DNA of 64,000 bases, taken from positions 43,425 to 107,424 of the forward strand of contig CAIQOV010000012.1 of NCBI GenBank assembly GCA_903873585.1. Direction: 5' to 3'. The notes under the pieces are model-generated. The model worked only from the letters and a program-made list of their open reading frames with translations, was not told the DNA's origin and made no database searches. Positions within the stretch are counted from its first letter, which is position 1, and each line of letters begins with the position of its first letter. Positions 1 to 9,271 of this stretch are shown in pieces. The translations under genes and the position numbers were made by a program. The DNA comes from an uncultured Rhodobacterales bacterium. GTDB lineage: Bacteria > Pseudomonadota > Alphaproteobacteria > Rhodobacterales > Rhodobacteraceae.

Positions 1-145
1 CGGCGTGGCGCTGCATCATCTGTGCACATGGTGGGACGTTCTGGCCGAAGCACGCGCGCAAGGCGCGTTTGATGAGGCCACCTTGGCCGAGGTTGAAACC
101 TTCCTGCACGATCCGCGCGCTTGGCAGGCCGCCCGCACCAAATAA
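1..145 (+). CDS. pyrE: Orotate phosphoribosyltransferase, C-terminal fragment (5' end outside window)
   Basis: Only the last 47 codons lie in the window, read in the frame opening at base 2 and closed by TAA at 143-145. The visible tail contains [15 protein letters not shown] and ends WQAARTK. From memory this matches the C-terminus of Rhodobacterales PyrE, the enzyme that joins orotate to PRPP to make OMP in pyrimidine synthesis. The PRPP-binding motif would be upstream and cannot be checked. It is followed on the same strand by dnaB after about 240 bases. The identification rests on the tail motif alone. Confidence 0.65.
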   Translation, partial: GVALHHLCTWWDVLAEARAQGAFDEATLAEVETFLHDPRAWQAARTK

Positions 146-180
146 GGTGCGCCAATGGGCACGGGAAAACGGGGGAGGAT

Positions 181-312
181 TTTGGGGATAGTTTGGGGAT
201 AACCTGTCGCGCGAATCGCAGGTTGGGGGATGTTCTCGCTATCAGGCGCAAAATGTGGTAGGGTTTGCGCCAAGTGCTCTTGGGTTTAGGCCGGCTTTAA
301 GACTTATCCACA
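181..312. promoter_or_regulatory. Cluster of DnaA-box-like motifs upstream of dnaB
   Basis: TTATCCACA at 304-312 is an exact match to the classical DnaA box. A direct repeat TTTGGGGATA occurs at 181-190 and 192-201. On the minus strand the second copy reads TTATCCCCA, one mismatch from a DnaA box, and the first reads CTATCCCCA. This suggests DnaA binding in the dnaB leader, but binding has not been shown. Confidence 0.4.
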
Positions 313-383
313 AAGTTATGCGCGGTTTGCTTTGCGGCAAAAAGCGGGTCTAAAGCGGGCTTAACAGGCAACGGGGAAGACCG

Positions 384-2649
<2,266 letters not shown>

Positions 2650-2659
2650 GCTCAAACAA

Positions 2660-2686
2660 AAAGGGCGCAGCCACGCTGCGCCCTTT
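2660..2686. terminator. Bidirectional terminator between the SDR gene and infC
   Basis: A perfect 12-base inverted repeat, 2660-2671 against 2675-2686, with a 3-base loop. The T tract is best on the minus strand (A-rich 2651-2662 on the plus strand), so it most clearly serves infC. It lies between two convergent genes. Confidence 0.8.
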
Positions 2687-2705
2687 GCATTCGAACACAC
2701 CAAGA

Positions 2706-3245
2706 TTACTTGGCGCCGATCATCATCACCATCTGGCGACCTTCTAGGCGGGGCATGGATTCAACCTTGCCCGCTTCTGCCACATCTGCCGCCACGCGGT
2801 GCAACAATTCCAGACCCAAATCTTGGTGCGCCATTTCGCGGCCGCGAAAGCGCAGGGTCACTTTGACCTTATCGCCCTCTTCCAAGAACTTCAGCACAGA
2901 GCGCATTTTGACATCATAGTCATGCGTATCCGTACCCGGACGGAACTTGATTTCTTTGATCTCGATGATGTGCTGCTTTTTGCGGGCTTCAGCCTCGCGC
3001 TTTTGCTGCTCATACTTGTATTTGCCGAAATCCATGATCTTGCAAACAGGCGGTTCGGCAGTGGGCGAAATCTCGACCAGATCCAGACCCGCTTCCTCGG
3101 CCATAGCCATCGCTTGCGCGGGTGTCACGACACCCACGTTTTCCCCATCGGCCCCGATGAGGCGGATTTCAGGAGAGCGAATCCGATCGTTGATCCGCGG
3201 GCCAGTGTCGCGTTGCGGCGGAGCGTTGTGAGGGCGGCGTGCTAT
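2706..3245 (-). CDS. infC: Translation initiation factor IF-3 (ATA start codon)
   Basis: 179 residues when read from an ATA codon at 3245-3243. IF-3 binds the 30S subunit and checks start codons. The N-domain includes [16 protein letters not shown] and [20 protein letters not shown]. The C-domain carries [19 protein letters not shown] and FRGREMAH. No in-frame ATG, GTG or TTG lies between the upstream TAG and a GTG at 3137 that falls inside the conserved N-domain. The ATA gives the family-like start [19 protein letters not shown] and has AAGGA about 8 bases upstream. Rare start codons on infC are the known basis of IF-3 autoregulation. Starting at the GTG would delete about 36 conserved residues. 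Confidence 0.93.
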   Translation of the reverse strand: MARRPHNAPPQRDTGPRINDRIRSPEIRLIGADGENVGVVTPAQAMAMAEEAGLDLVEISPTAEPPVCKIMDFGKYKYEQQKREAEARKKQHIIEIKEIKFRPGTDTHDYDVKMRSVLKFLEEGDKVKVTLRFRGREMAHQDLGLELLHRVAADVAEAGKVESMPRLEGRQMVMMIGAK

Positions 3246-3415
3246 GGTTGTTGTCCTTATACCATCAGTGTTGGCGCTAAGATAACCCTAAGGCGCGCTG
3301 TCTTCAACCCGTAAGCGCGCGCCAAAACGCTGCAATGCAGCGCGGGCCTTTCCTTTGTTAACGCATTCTGTCATAGGGCGGGGCAGGATTAACCGTCATA
3401 TGATGGAGAAATGAC

Positions 3416-3841
3416 ATGAACAGAAATCTGATCATCGCGATCATCGTGGTTTTGGCCGGCGCTGGCTACTACCAATTCAGCTACAAGCCCGCCCAAGAGG
3501 CCAAGGCCGTGGCAGAGCAAGCCGCAGCTGACCAAGCTGCCGCTGACAAAGCCGCTGCCGACAAAGCCGCCGCTGACGCTGCCGCTGCCGAAAAAGCTGC
3601 TGCTGACAAAGCCGCGGCTGATGCCGCCGCCGCCGCTGCTGCAACCGCCGCGATGGATGCCGCAATGGCCGCTTTGGATCCGGCTGCCTATGACGCGGCC
3701 AAAGTCACCGCTGTGATTGACGGCTCGACCCTGGATGATGCGACCAAAGCCAGCCTGAAATCGGCTGTCACCATGGCCGGCACCGACCCGATCAAGCAAG
3801 CTGACGTGATCGCACAGGTCAAAAAAGCTTTGGGGATGTAA
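3416..3841 (+). CDS. Small Ala/Lys-rich membrane-anchored hypothetical protein
   Basis: 141 residues, function not recognised. Residues about 5-20 (LIIAIIVVLAGAGYY) form one hydrophobic segment, probably an uncleaved anchor or signal with the rest in the periplasm. Residues about 28-80 are a run of AAADK/AAADA-type pentapeptides, highly helical and charged, as in Lpp-like or TolA-like stalks. The last 50 residues form a less repetitive small domain (LDPAAYDAAKVTAVIDGS). The ATG is preceded by GGAGAAATGAC, a good ribosome site. It stands alone, divergent from infC and followed by a strong terminator, so it is probably a monocistronic gene. Confidence 0.75.
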   Translation: MNRNLIIAIIVVLAGAGYYQFSYKPAQEAKAVAEQAAADQAAADKAAADKAAADAAAAEKAAADKAAADAAAAAAATAAMDAAMAALDPAAYDAAKVTAVIDGSTLDDATKASLKSAVTMAGTDPIKQADVIAQVKKALGM

Positions 3842-3848
3842 TCCCATC

Positions 3849-3911
3849 GGGTGGCATAACGCCACCCAAGCCAACAAAAGCGCCGCAACCTCAAGGATTG
3901 CGGCGTTTTTT
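3849..3911 (+). terminator. Intrinsic terminator after the Ala-rich gene
   Basis: Two hairpins. The first is GGGTGGC/GCCACCC at 3849-3867. The second is CGCCGCAA (3881-3888) paired with TTGCGGCG (3898-3905), followed by six T residues at 3906-3911. The second is a textbook Rho-independent terminator. It sits between the plus-strand gene and the 3' end of fpr. Confidence 0.85.
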
Positions 3912-3929
3912 ATTGCGGCATTGGGGCAG

Positions 3930-4733
3930 TTAGATGCCGTCGCCGACAAAGGCCTTTTCGATCACAAACTGGCGCGGGTCGGAATTTGCGCCTTCGACCA
4001 GACCGAAGGCTTCCAGAATGACTTTGACATCGACGTTAAAGGCCAGCGAACCACACACCATGGCGCGGTCATGCACAGGGTCCATCGGGGGCAGGCCAAG
4101 GTCGGCGAAAACCTTGCCTGACGACAGGTTGTCGGTAACGCGGCCCATGTGATGAAACGCTTCGCGCGTGGTGGTGGGGTAGTATTTCAGCTTATCGCCG
4201 ACCATCTCGCCAATCAGCGGATCGTCTTTCAGGCTTTCCACCAAGGTGCGACCATAGTCTAGCTCCGCCACTTCGCGGCAGGTGTGCATCATGATGACTT
4301 GGTCATATTTTTCATAGGTTTCCGGTTCGCGCAGCAAGCTTGCAAAGGGGGCAAAGCCCGTACCGGTTGACAAAAACCAGATCCGTTTGCCCGGCAAAAG
4401 CGCGTCATGCACCAAGGTGCCGACCGGCTTGGGGCGTAAGATGATCTCATCACCCACCTTGATGTGTTGCAGGCGAGATGTCAGGGGGCCATCGGGTACT
4501 TTGATCGAATAGAACTCTAGCTCTTCATCCCAAGCGGGCGATGCGATGGAATAGGCGCGCAGCAAGGGTTTGCCGGTGTCGCCCATCAGGCCAATCATCA
4601 CAAACTCACCCGAGCGGAAGCGCAGCGATTGTGGCCGCGTGACGCGGAAGGAAAACAACCGATCCGTCCAATGGCGCACGGCGGTGACGGTTTGGGCATC
4701 GGGCAGGTGGGCTTTGGGGGCGGCTTGGGTCAT
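3930..4733 (-). CDS. fpr: Ferredoxin--NADP+ reductase (FAD)
   Basis: 267 residues, the bacterial FNR size. FNR moves electrons between NADPH and ferredoxin or flavodoxin. The FAD-binding RAYSIASP is in the N-terminal barrel, GTGFAPFASLLREP is the NADP-binding motif, and the tail ending EKAFVGDGI fits Fpr. The ATG at 4733 is preferred over an in-frame GTG one codon earlier. The gene follows the DUF934 gene by 66 bases on the same strand, so it may extend the sulfur operon and supply reduced ferredoxin to the sulfite reductase. That link is inference. Confidence 0.93.
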   Translation of the reverse strand: MTQAAPKAHLPDAQTVTAVRHWTDRLFSFRVTRPQSLRFRSGEFVMIGLMGDTGKPLLRAYSIASPAWDEELEFYSIKVPDGPLTSRLQHIKVGDEIILRPKPVGTLVHDALLPGKRIWFLSTGTGFAPFASLLREPETYEKYDQVIMMHTCREVAELDYGRTLVESLKDDPLIGEMVGDKLKYYPTTTREAFHHMGRVTDNLSSGKVFADLGLPPMDPVHDRAMVCGSLAFNVDVKVILEAFGLVEGANSDPRQFVIEKAFVGDGI

Positions 4734-4799
4734 CACGGTCGCTTCGCTATAGGATCAGGTGTGGGATACGTTAGGGCAGGGGCGCGCGAAAGCCCCGTT

Positions 4800-5204
4800 T
4801 TAGGCCTTAAGCCGCGCCAAGTAATCATGCGCTTGCCAATCAGCACGGGCCAGCCATTGCGCTTGGGGTTGGCGCGCGGCCAGATCGTCGGGAATTTCCA
4901 CATCGTCAAACCCAACGCGCCGCGCCATGGCGTATTGGTCGGCAATCACCGGCCCCACGGCGCGCAAGTGGCCCGTAAAGCCCGCCATGCGCAAACGGCG
5001 CGCAATGGTAAAGGCCCGCCCGTCGTTGAAGGCGGGAAAGGCGACGCGGATCAGCTTAAGCGCGCCAAGATAGGGCAGCACCGAAGCCGGATCATCGGTT
5101 TGCGCCAAATCAAGCGTGCCTTGGTGGGCGGCGATGTCAGCCAATGTGACGGCAGAAACGGCGGCGGCGGGCTGAAAGCCCTGATCATTCACAATCACGC
5201 TCAT
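4800..5204 (-). CDS. DUF934 family protein of the sulfate-assimilation operon
   Basis: 134 residues from the ATG at 5204, which overlaps the cysH stop by four bases. DUF934 proteins are small and repeatedly found next to cysH and cysI; their biochemical role is not established. Recognisable parts are TIARRLRMAGFTGHLRAVG and the run VIADQYAMARRVGFDDVEI. An upstream start at 5267 would extend into cysH with a low-quality tail, so I rejected it. Translational coupling to cysH suggests a role with the reductases, perhaps as an accessory subunit. Confidence 0.85.
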   Translation of the reverse strand: MSVIVNDQGFQPAAAVSAVTLADIAAHQGTLDLAQTDDPASVLPYLGALKLIRVAFPAFNDGRAFTIARRLRMAGFTGHLRAVGPVIADQYAMARRVGFDDVEIPDDLAARQPQAQWLARADWQAHDYLARLKA

Positions 5205-5956
5205 GCGGTGGGCTCCTGATAGGGGGGGATGCGGGTGGCTATGCCATTCACAAAGTGAATGCCGCATTCGGTTTTTTCACTGTTGCGCCAACGCCCTGCG
5301 CGGGGGTCTTCACCCTCTTTCACTGGCGTGGTGCACGGCGCACAACCGATCGAAGGGTAGCCCTTGGCCACCAGCGGATGGCGGGGCAGGCGGTTGTTGA
5401 CCATGTAGTCTTCAATATCCTCACGCCCCCAATGGGCAAGCGGATTGACCTTGATGCGCACATCGCCTTCGGCTTCGAAGAATTCCACTGTTTGACGGGT
5501 AGCACCCTGATAGCGTTTGCGCCCCGTGATCCAGCCGTCAAACTCGCTTAAGGCGCGTTCCAGCGGTTCAACTTTGCGCACATTGCAGCAAGCATCGGTG
5601 GAAAACTGGTGCAAGGTGCCATCGGGGTCTTCAAAGGCCACGCGCGGTTGGGTGGCGCGGATGGTGCGGATATCGCAAAGCGGCAAGCTTTCAGCCAGTT
5701 GGCGCTGATAGTCGAGCGTTTGTGTAAACAACATCCGCGTATCCACAAACAGCACCGGCGTTTGCGGGGCGATCACTGACACCAGATGCAACAGCACCAC
5801 CGATTCCGCCCCGAACGACGACACCAGCGCCACGCGCCCCAAATCGGCATCGCTCAGCGCGTGTTCTAGCACTGCCGTGGCCCCGTGGTGACGGTAGCGC
5901 GCATTCAGCGATGCGACACGGTCCACCACAGGCCCGTGGTGCAGATCACGCGGCAT
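5201..5956 (-). CDS. cysH: Adenylyl-sulfate (APS/PAPS) reductase
   Basis: 251 residues. It reduces activated sulfate to sulfite using thioredoxin. The P-loop-like SSFGAESVVLLHL is near residue 47, VLFVDTRMLFTQTLDYQ follows, and the active-site Cys is in KTECGIH near the end. A CC pair (DACCNVRKVEPL) and a CxxC (GCAPCT) are both present. In this family these four cysteines bind a [4Fe-4S] cluster and mark APS-reducing enzymes. The ATG at 5956 has GAAGG 7-8 bases upstream; the first ten codons overlap the end of cysI. An earlier start at 6010 lies deep in cysI and was rejected. Confidence 0.93.
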   Translation of the reverse strand: MPRDLHHGPVVDRVASLNARYRHHGATAVLEHALSDADLGRVALVSSFGAESVVLLHLVSVIAPQTPVLFVDTRMLFTQTLDYQRQLAESLPLCDIRTIRATQPRVAFEDPDGTLHQFSTDACCNVRKVEPLERALSEFDGWITGRKRYQGATRQTVEFFEAEGDVRIKVNPLAHWGREDIEDYMVNNRLPRHPLVAKGYPSIGCAPCTTPVKEGEDPRAGRWRNSEKTECGIHFVNGIATRIPPYQEPTA

Positions 5957-7616
5957 CCTGATGGCCTTCGTCGCCGTAAAGGGCGCGCTTGAAGGGGTCC
6001 ATGCCAACACGGCGATAAGCGTCTAGAAAGGTTTCTTCGGCGTGCAGTCGCAACCCAAGATAGGCGCGCAGAATGCGTTCGATGGCGGGCACAATTTCAT
6101 CATAGGCAAAGCCCGGGCCGGTCTTTTCGCCAATGGCTGCGGTTTCGGTGGCATCGCCGCCCAGCGTGATCTGGTAGTTTTCCACCCCCGCGCGGTCTAG
6201 CCCCAGAATGCCGATATGGCCAACATGGTGGTGCCCACAGGCGTTGATGCAGCCCGAGATTTTGATTTTCAACGCGCCGATATCATGTTCCAGCTTAAGC
6301 GCTTCAAAATGCAGCGCGATTTCTTGCGCCACGGGAATCGAACGCGCCGTGGCCAGCGCGCAATAATCCATGCCGGGGCAGGCGATCATATCTGACAGCA
6401 GGCCGACATTGGCTGTCGCCAGCCCAACCTTGGCCAAGGCCGCATGAACGGCGGGCAGGTCGGCTTTGGCAACATGGGGCAGGATCACGTTTTGCTCGTG
6501 GCTGATGCGCAACTCGCTGTAGCCATAGGTTTCCGACAGGTCGGCAATCACGCGCATCTGTTCGGATGTCGCATCGCCGGGCGTTTGGCCGTGGGCTTTG
6601 ATTGAAATCGTGACAATCGCATGGTCGCCCTGACGGTGTGCTGACAGGTTGGTATCAGCCCAAGCGCGAAAGACGGGGTTGGCTTGATAGGCGGCGTCAT
6701 AATCTGCTACCGAACGGCTTTGCAGGTTGGGCTGCGCAAAGGCTGCGCGAATGTCAGCCAGCAGGGCTTGATCTGCGCCGCCAAACAGCGGGCGCACCTC
6801 GGCAAAGCGGTCTTCGATCATGCGGGCGATCTCGTCACGACCGGTTTCATGCACGGTGATCTTGATGCGCGCTTTGTACTTATTATCGCGCCGCCCCAAG
6901 GTGTTATAAACCGACAGAACCGATTCAACATAGGGCAACAGGTCTGCGATTGGCAGGAATTGGCGCACCAAATGGCCAATCATCGGCGTGCGGCCAAGGC
7001 CACCACCCACAAACACCTCAAACCCAGCCTCTTGGGCTGCATTGCGCGTCATACGCAGGCCAATGTCATGGGCGGCGGTGACGGCGCGGTCATTGGGCGA
7101 GCCTGTGATGGCAATCTTGAACTTGCGCGGCAGGAACTGGAATTCGGGATGGTCCGTGGACCATTGGCGCAGCAGTTCGGCATAGGGGCGGGGGTCTTCG
7201 ATCTCATCCGCCGCAGCGCCTGCGAAATGGTCTGCCGTCACATTGCGCACGCAATTGCCCGAGGTTTGGATGGCGTGCATCCCCACATCGGCCAAAGCCG
7301 ACAGAATGGCCGGCACATCGGGCAGTTTGGGCCAGTTGAACTGGATATTCTGGCGCGTGGTAAAGTGGCCGTAACCCTTATCCCACGTGTCAGCAATATA
7401 AGCCAACTGCCGCATCTGGCGCGGGTTGATCGTGCCGTAAGGAATGGCGACGCGCAGCATATAGGCGTGCAGTTGCAGATACAGGCCGTTCATCAGGCGC
7501 AAAGGGCGAAACTCGTCCTCGGTCAGTGACCCATCCAAGCGGCGCTCTACCTGATCGGTGAACTGCGCCACACGGGTGCGCACGAAAGCCTCGTCAAAGT
7601 CGGTGTAATCATACAT
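5946..7616 (-). CDS. cysI: Nitrite/sulfite reductase hemoprotein (sulfite to sulfide)
   Basis: 556 residues, the size of ferredoxin-type or CysI sulfite reductases with siroheme and a [4Fe-4S] cluster. The cluster and siroheme ligands are in ACPGMDYC (around residue 411) and SGCINACGHHHVG (around residue 453). The N-terminal TRQNIQFNW motif is a siroheme/substrate-binding signature. It overlaps the DUF2849 gene by eight bases and cysH by eleven, so the order SUMT-DUF2849-cysI-cysH-DUF934 is tightly coupled. No separate CysJ flavoprotein is seen. Ferredoxin reduced through Fpr is the likely donor, which is inference. Confidence 0.93.
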   Translation of the reverse strand: MYDYTDFDEAFVRTRVAQFTDQVERRLDGSLTEDEFRPLRLMNGLYLQLHAYMLRVAIPYGTINPRQMRQLAYIADTWDKGYGHFTTRQNIQFNWPKLPDVPAILSALADVGMHAIQTSGNCVRNVTADHFAGAAADEIEDPRPYAELLRQWSTDHPEFQFLPRKFKIAITGSPNDRAVTAAHDIGLRMTRNAAQEAGFEVFVGGGLGRTPMIGHLVRQFLPIADLLPYVESVLSVYNTLGRRDNKYKARIKITVHETGRDEIARMIEDRFAEVRPLFGGADQALLADIRAAFAQPNLQSRSVADYDAAYQANPVFRAWADTNLSAHRQGDHAIVTISIKAHGQTPGDATSEQMRVIADLSETYGYSELRISHEQNVILPHVAKADLPAVHAALAKVGLATANVGLLSDMIACPGMDYCALATARSIPVAQEIALHFEALKLEHDIGALKIKISGCINACGHHHVGHIGILGLDRAGVENYQITLGGDATETAAIGEKTGPGFAYDEIVPAIERILRAYLGLRLHAEETFLDAYRRVGMDPFKRALYGDEGHQDAA

Positions 7617-7917
7617 TGGTCAGGTCCACTTGCTTGCCGTGGGCATAGTTTGAAGGGCCGCGCGTGCGAAAGGCTTCGCGAAAATGCACCGGTTCGGGGC
7701 CGTTTGGGCCAGCTTTGGCATCGGCCAAGTAAGCGCCCACCACGACCAGCTTTTGCCCTGCCGCGTGCAGCAGGCGCAACTGGGCATGCGCCTCATCTTC
7801 GATCAGCTCGGCTTCATGGTGATGCGCGGTCCAGTGGTTGTCTGCGGTCAGATAAACCACATCCCCTTCGCGCAGGCGGTTTGCGGTGACGACTTTGGGA
7901 ATATACCGGCGGCTCAT
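7609..7917 (-). CDS. DUF2849 family protein of the cys operon
   Basis: 102 residues. It belongs to DUF2849, small proteins that almost always sit just before the sulfite reductase gene in alphaproteobacteria. Features seen are YIPKVVTANRLREGDVVYL at the start, a His-rich stretch TAHHHEAE, and GPNGPEPVHFREAFRTRGP. There is no membrane segment or cysteine pair. It overlaps the SUMT gene by four bases and cysI by eight. The function is unknown; context points to sulfite reductase assembly or siroheme handling. Confidence 0.85.
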   Translation of the reverse strand: MSRRYIPKVVTANRLREGDVVYLTADNHWTAHHHEAELIEDEAHAQLRLLHAAGQKLVVVGAYLADAKAGPNGPEPVHFREAFRTRGPSNYAHGKQVDLTNV

Positions 7918-8672
7918 GCTTGGGCCTCTTTCAACTGAGACAGGGCAGGGAGGGCATGGCGCGGTGCCAGCCCGTACAGGATCACAGCGGGTCCGTTAAG
8001 GGTTTGGGCCGCCTCTGCCAAGGTGGCCAGCGTTGCAGCCACCACGCGCTGATTAGGGCGCGAGACGTTTTCCACCAAGGTGACAGGTGTTTGCACCCCA
8101 GCGCCGTGCATCATCAAGCGGCCCTGCACAAAGCGGGCCGATTTCTTGCCCATGTAAATCGCCGTCACTTCGCCCACTTGGGCCATGCCGCGCCAATCTT
8201 GGTCGGCAAATCCTGCCATATCATGGCCGGTGACGATGCGCAGGCTGGCATTGCGCCCCCGCCGTGTCAGGCTTTGGCCGACGTTTGCGGCCGCAACGCT
8301 GGCAGCGGTTAGGCCGGGCAGGATGGCATAGGTCAGGCCAGCGGCTTCCAGCGCGTCAATCTCTTCATCCAGCCGACCGAATATGCCGCAATCGCCCCCC
8401 TTCAAGCGCACCACCCGCGCACCCGTTTGCGCCTGCGCCACCAAGGTTTCATTGATCAGCGCTTGCGAGGTCGATGGGCCAAAGCCCTGCTTTCCCACAT
8501 CAATCAGGCGAACATCGGCTGGAATAAGCGCCAAAACCTCTGCGCCCACCAAACGATCATGGATCACCACCTCTGCCCGTTGCAGGGCGTGATAGACGCC
8601 CAAGGTCAAATGCTGTGCACCACCAGGGCCAGCGCCGGCAAAGGTAACGGGGGGAAGGATAGGGTGTGTCAT
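7914..8672 (-). CDS. cobA: Uroporphyrinogen-III C-methyltransferase (SUMT) for siroheme
   Basis: 252 residues. SUMT adds two SAM methyl groups to uroporphyrinogen III to give precorrin-2. Family signatures are FAGAGPGGAQHLTL at the N-terminus, VRLKGGDCGIFGRLDEEI, and LPGLTAASVAAANVGQSLT. It is the first gene of the cys operon, so its product is probably meant for the siroheme of CysI (and perhaps CobG). A second SUMT lies in the B12 cluster at 12854. No CysG-type dehydrogenase/ferrochelatase domain is fused here, so that step must be encoded elsewhere. Confidence 0.92.
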   Translation of the reverse strand: MTHPILPPVTFAGAGPGGAQHLTLGVYHALQRAEVVIHDRLVGAEVLALIPADVRLIDVGKQGFGPSTSQALINETLVAQAQTGARVVRLKGGDCGIFGRLDEEIDALEAAGLTYAILPGLTAASVAAANVGQSLTRRGRNASLRIVTGHDMAGFADQDWRGMAQVGEVTAIYMGKKSARFVQGRLMMHGAGVQTPVTLVENVSRPNQRVVAATLATLAEAAQTLNGPAVILYGLAPRHALPALSQLKEAQA

Positions 8673-8742
8673 GGCAAACTCTCGTTTCTTGGCCCCTGTA
8701 TAGAATATTTTCCCTGTTGACCGCCATCACCCTTTGCCAATA

Positions 8743-8786
8743 AGAACAATGGTTCTAGAATGGCAACGCATCAGAACATCGTTCTG
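8743..8786. promoter_or_regulatory. Paired inverted repeats, likely operator between cys operon and Lrp gene
   Basis: AGAAC-N4-GTTCT at 8743-8756 and CAGAAC-ATC-GTTCTG at 8772-8786. Their centres are about 30 bases apart, close to three helical turns. They lie in the 134-base gap between the SUMT start and the divergent Lrp/AsnC start. Spaced dyads of this sort suit an Lrp-type octamer. The assignment is inference from position and symmetry. Confidence 0.6.
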
Positions 8787-8806
8787 AAAAAACGGGAAAT
8801 GATGGA

Positions 8807-9268
8807 ATGGCAGCCCAAGTCGACGAGTTAGACCGGAAAATCCTTGGCGAATTGCAGGTCGATGCCGAGCAATCCTTGGATGAAATCGCCCGCAAAGTGG
8901 GGTCTTCCAAGACACCCGTCTGGAACCGCATCAAGAGGATGCGCGACAGTGGCATCATCACGCGCACCACCGCCATCTGCAATCCCGAAGGGCTGGGGCT
9001 AGAGGCGTGCTTTTTCGTGCTGGTGCGCACAAGCGAGCATGAAATCGGCTGGGAGAAGCGGTTTTTAGACGTGGTGCGCCGCAGGCCAGAGGTGCTGGAA
9101 GCGCATCGCTTGGCAGGGGATGTGGATTATATCCTGAAAGTTTGGGTCAAAAACGCCCGCGCTTACGACGCCTTTTATCAGGCACTTATATCGGAAGTAA
9201 AGATTTACAACGTGACAGCGCTGCTGAGCATGGAAGAGATTAAGATGACCACGGCTTTGCCGCTGTAG
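8807..9268 (+). CDS. Lrp/AsnC family transcriptional regulator
   Basis: 153 residues. The N-terminal helix-turn-helix spans about residues 5-60 (ELDRKILGELQVDAEQSLDE, then VGSSKTPVWNRIKRM). The C-terminal RAM/AsnC ligand domain follows, including VLEAHRLAGDVDYILKVWV. Lrp-type proteins usually form octamers and sense an amino acid or related ligand. It is transcribed away from the cys operon, and two dyads lie between them, so it most likely controls that operon and itself. The sensed molecule could be cysteine or a sulfur precursor; that is a guess from context. Confidence 0.9.
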   Translation: MAAQVDELDRKILGELQVDAEQSLDEIARKVGSSKTPVWNRIKRMRDSGIITRTTAICNPEGLGLEACFFVLVRTSEHEIGWEKRFLDVVRRRPEVLEAHRLAGDVDYILKVWVKNARAYDAFYQALISEVKIYNVTALLSMEEIKMTTALPL

Positions 9269-9271
9269 GGG

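Noticed and set aside
181..312. Possible chromosome origin because of DnaA boxes
   Set aside because: Too few boxes, no A+T-rich unwinding region, and the neighbours (pyrE, dnaB) are not the usual origin genes of this group.
3389..3949. A 186-codon glycine-rich open frame antisense to the Ala-rich gene
   Set aside because: Low-complexity mirror of the Ala repeats; the plus-strand frame has the better start, membrane segment and terminator.
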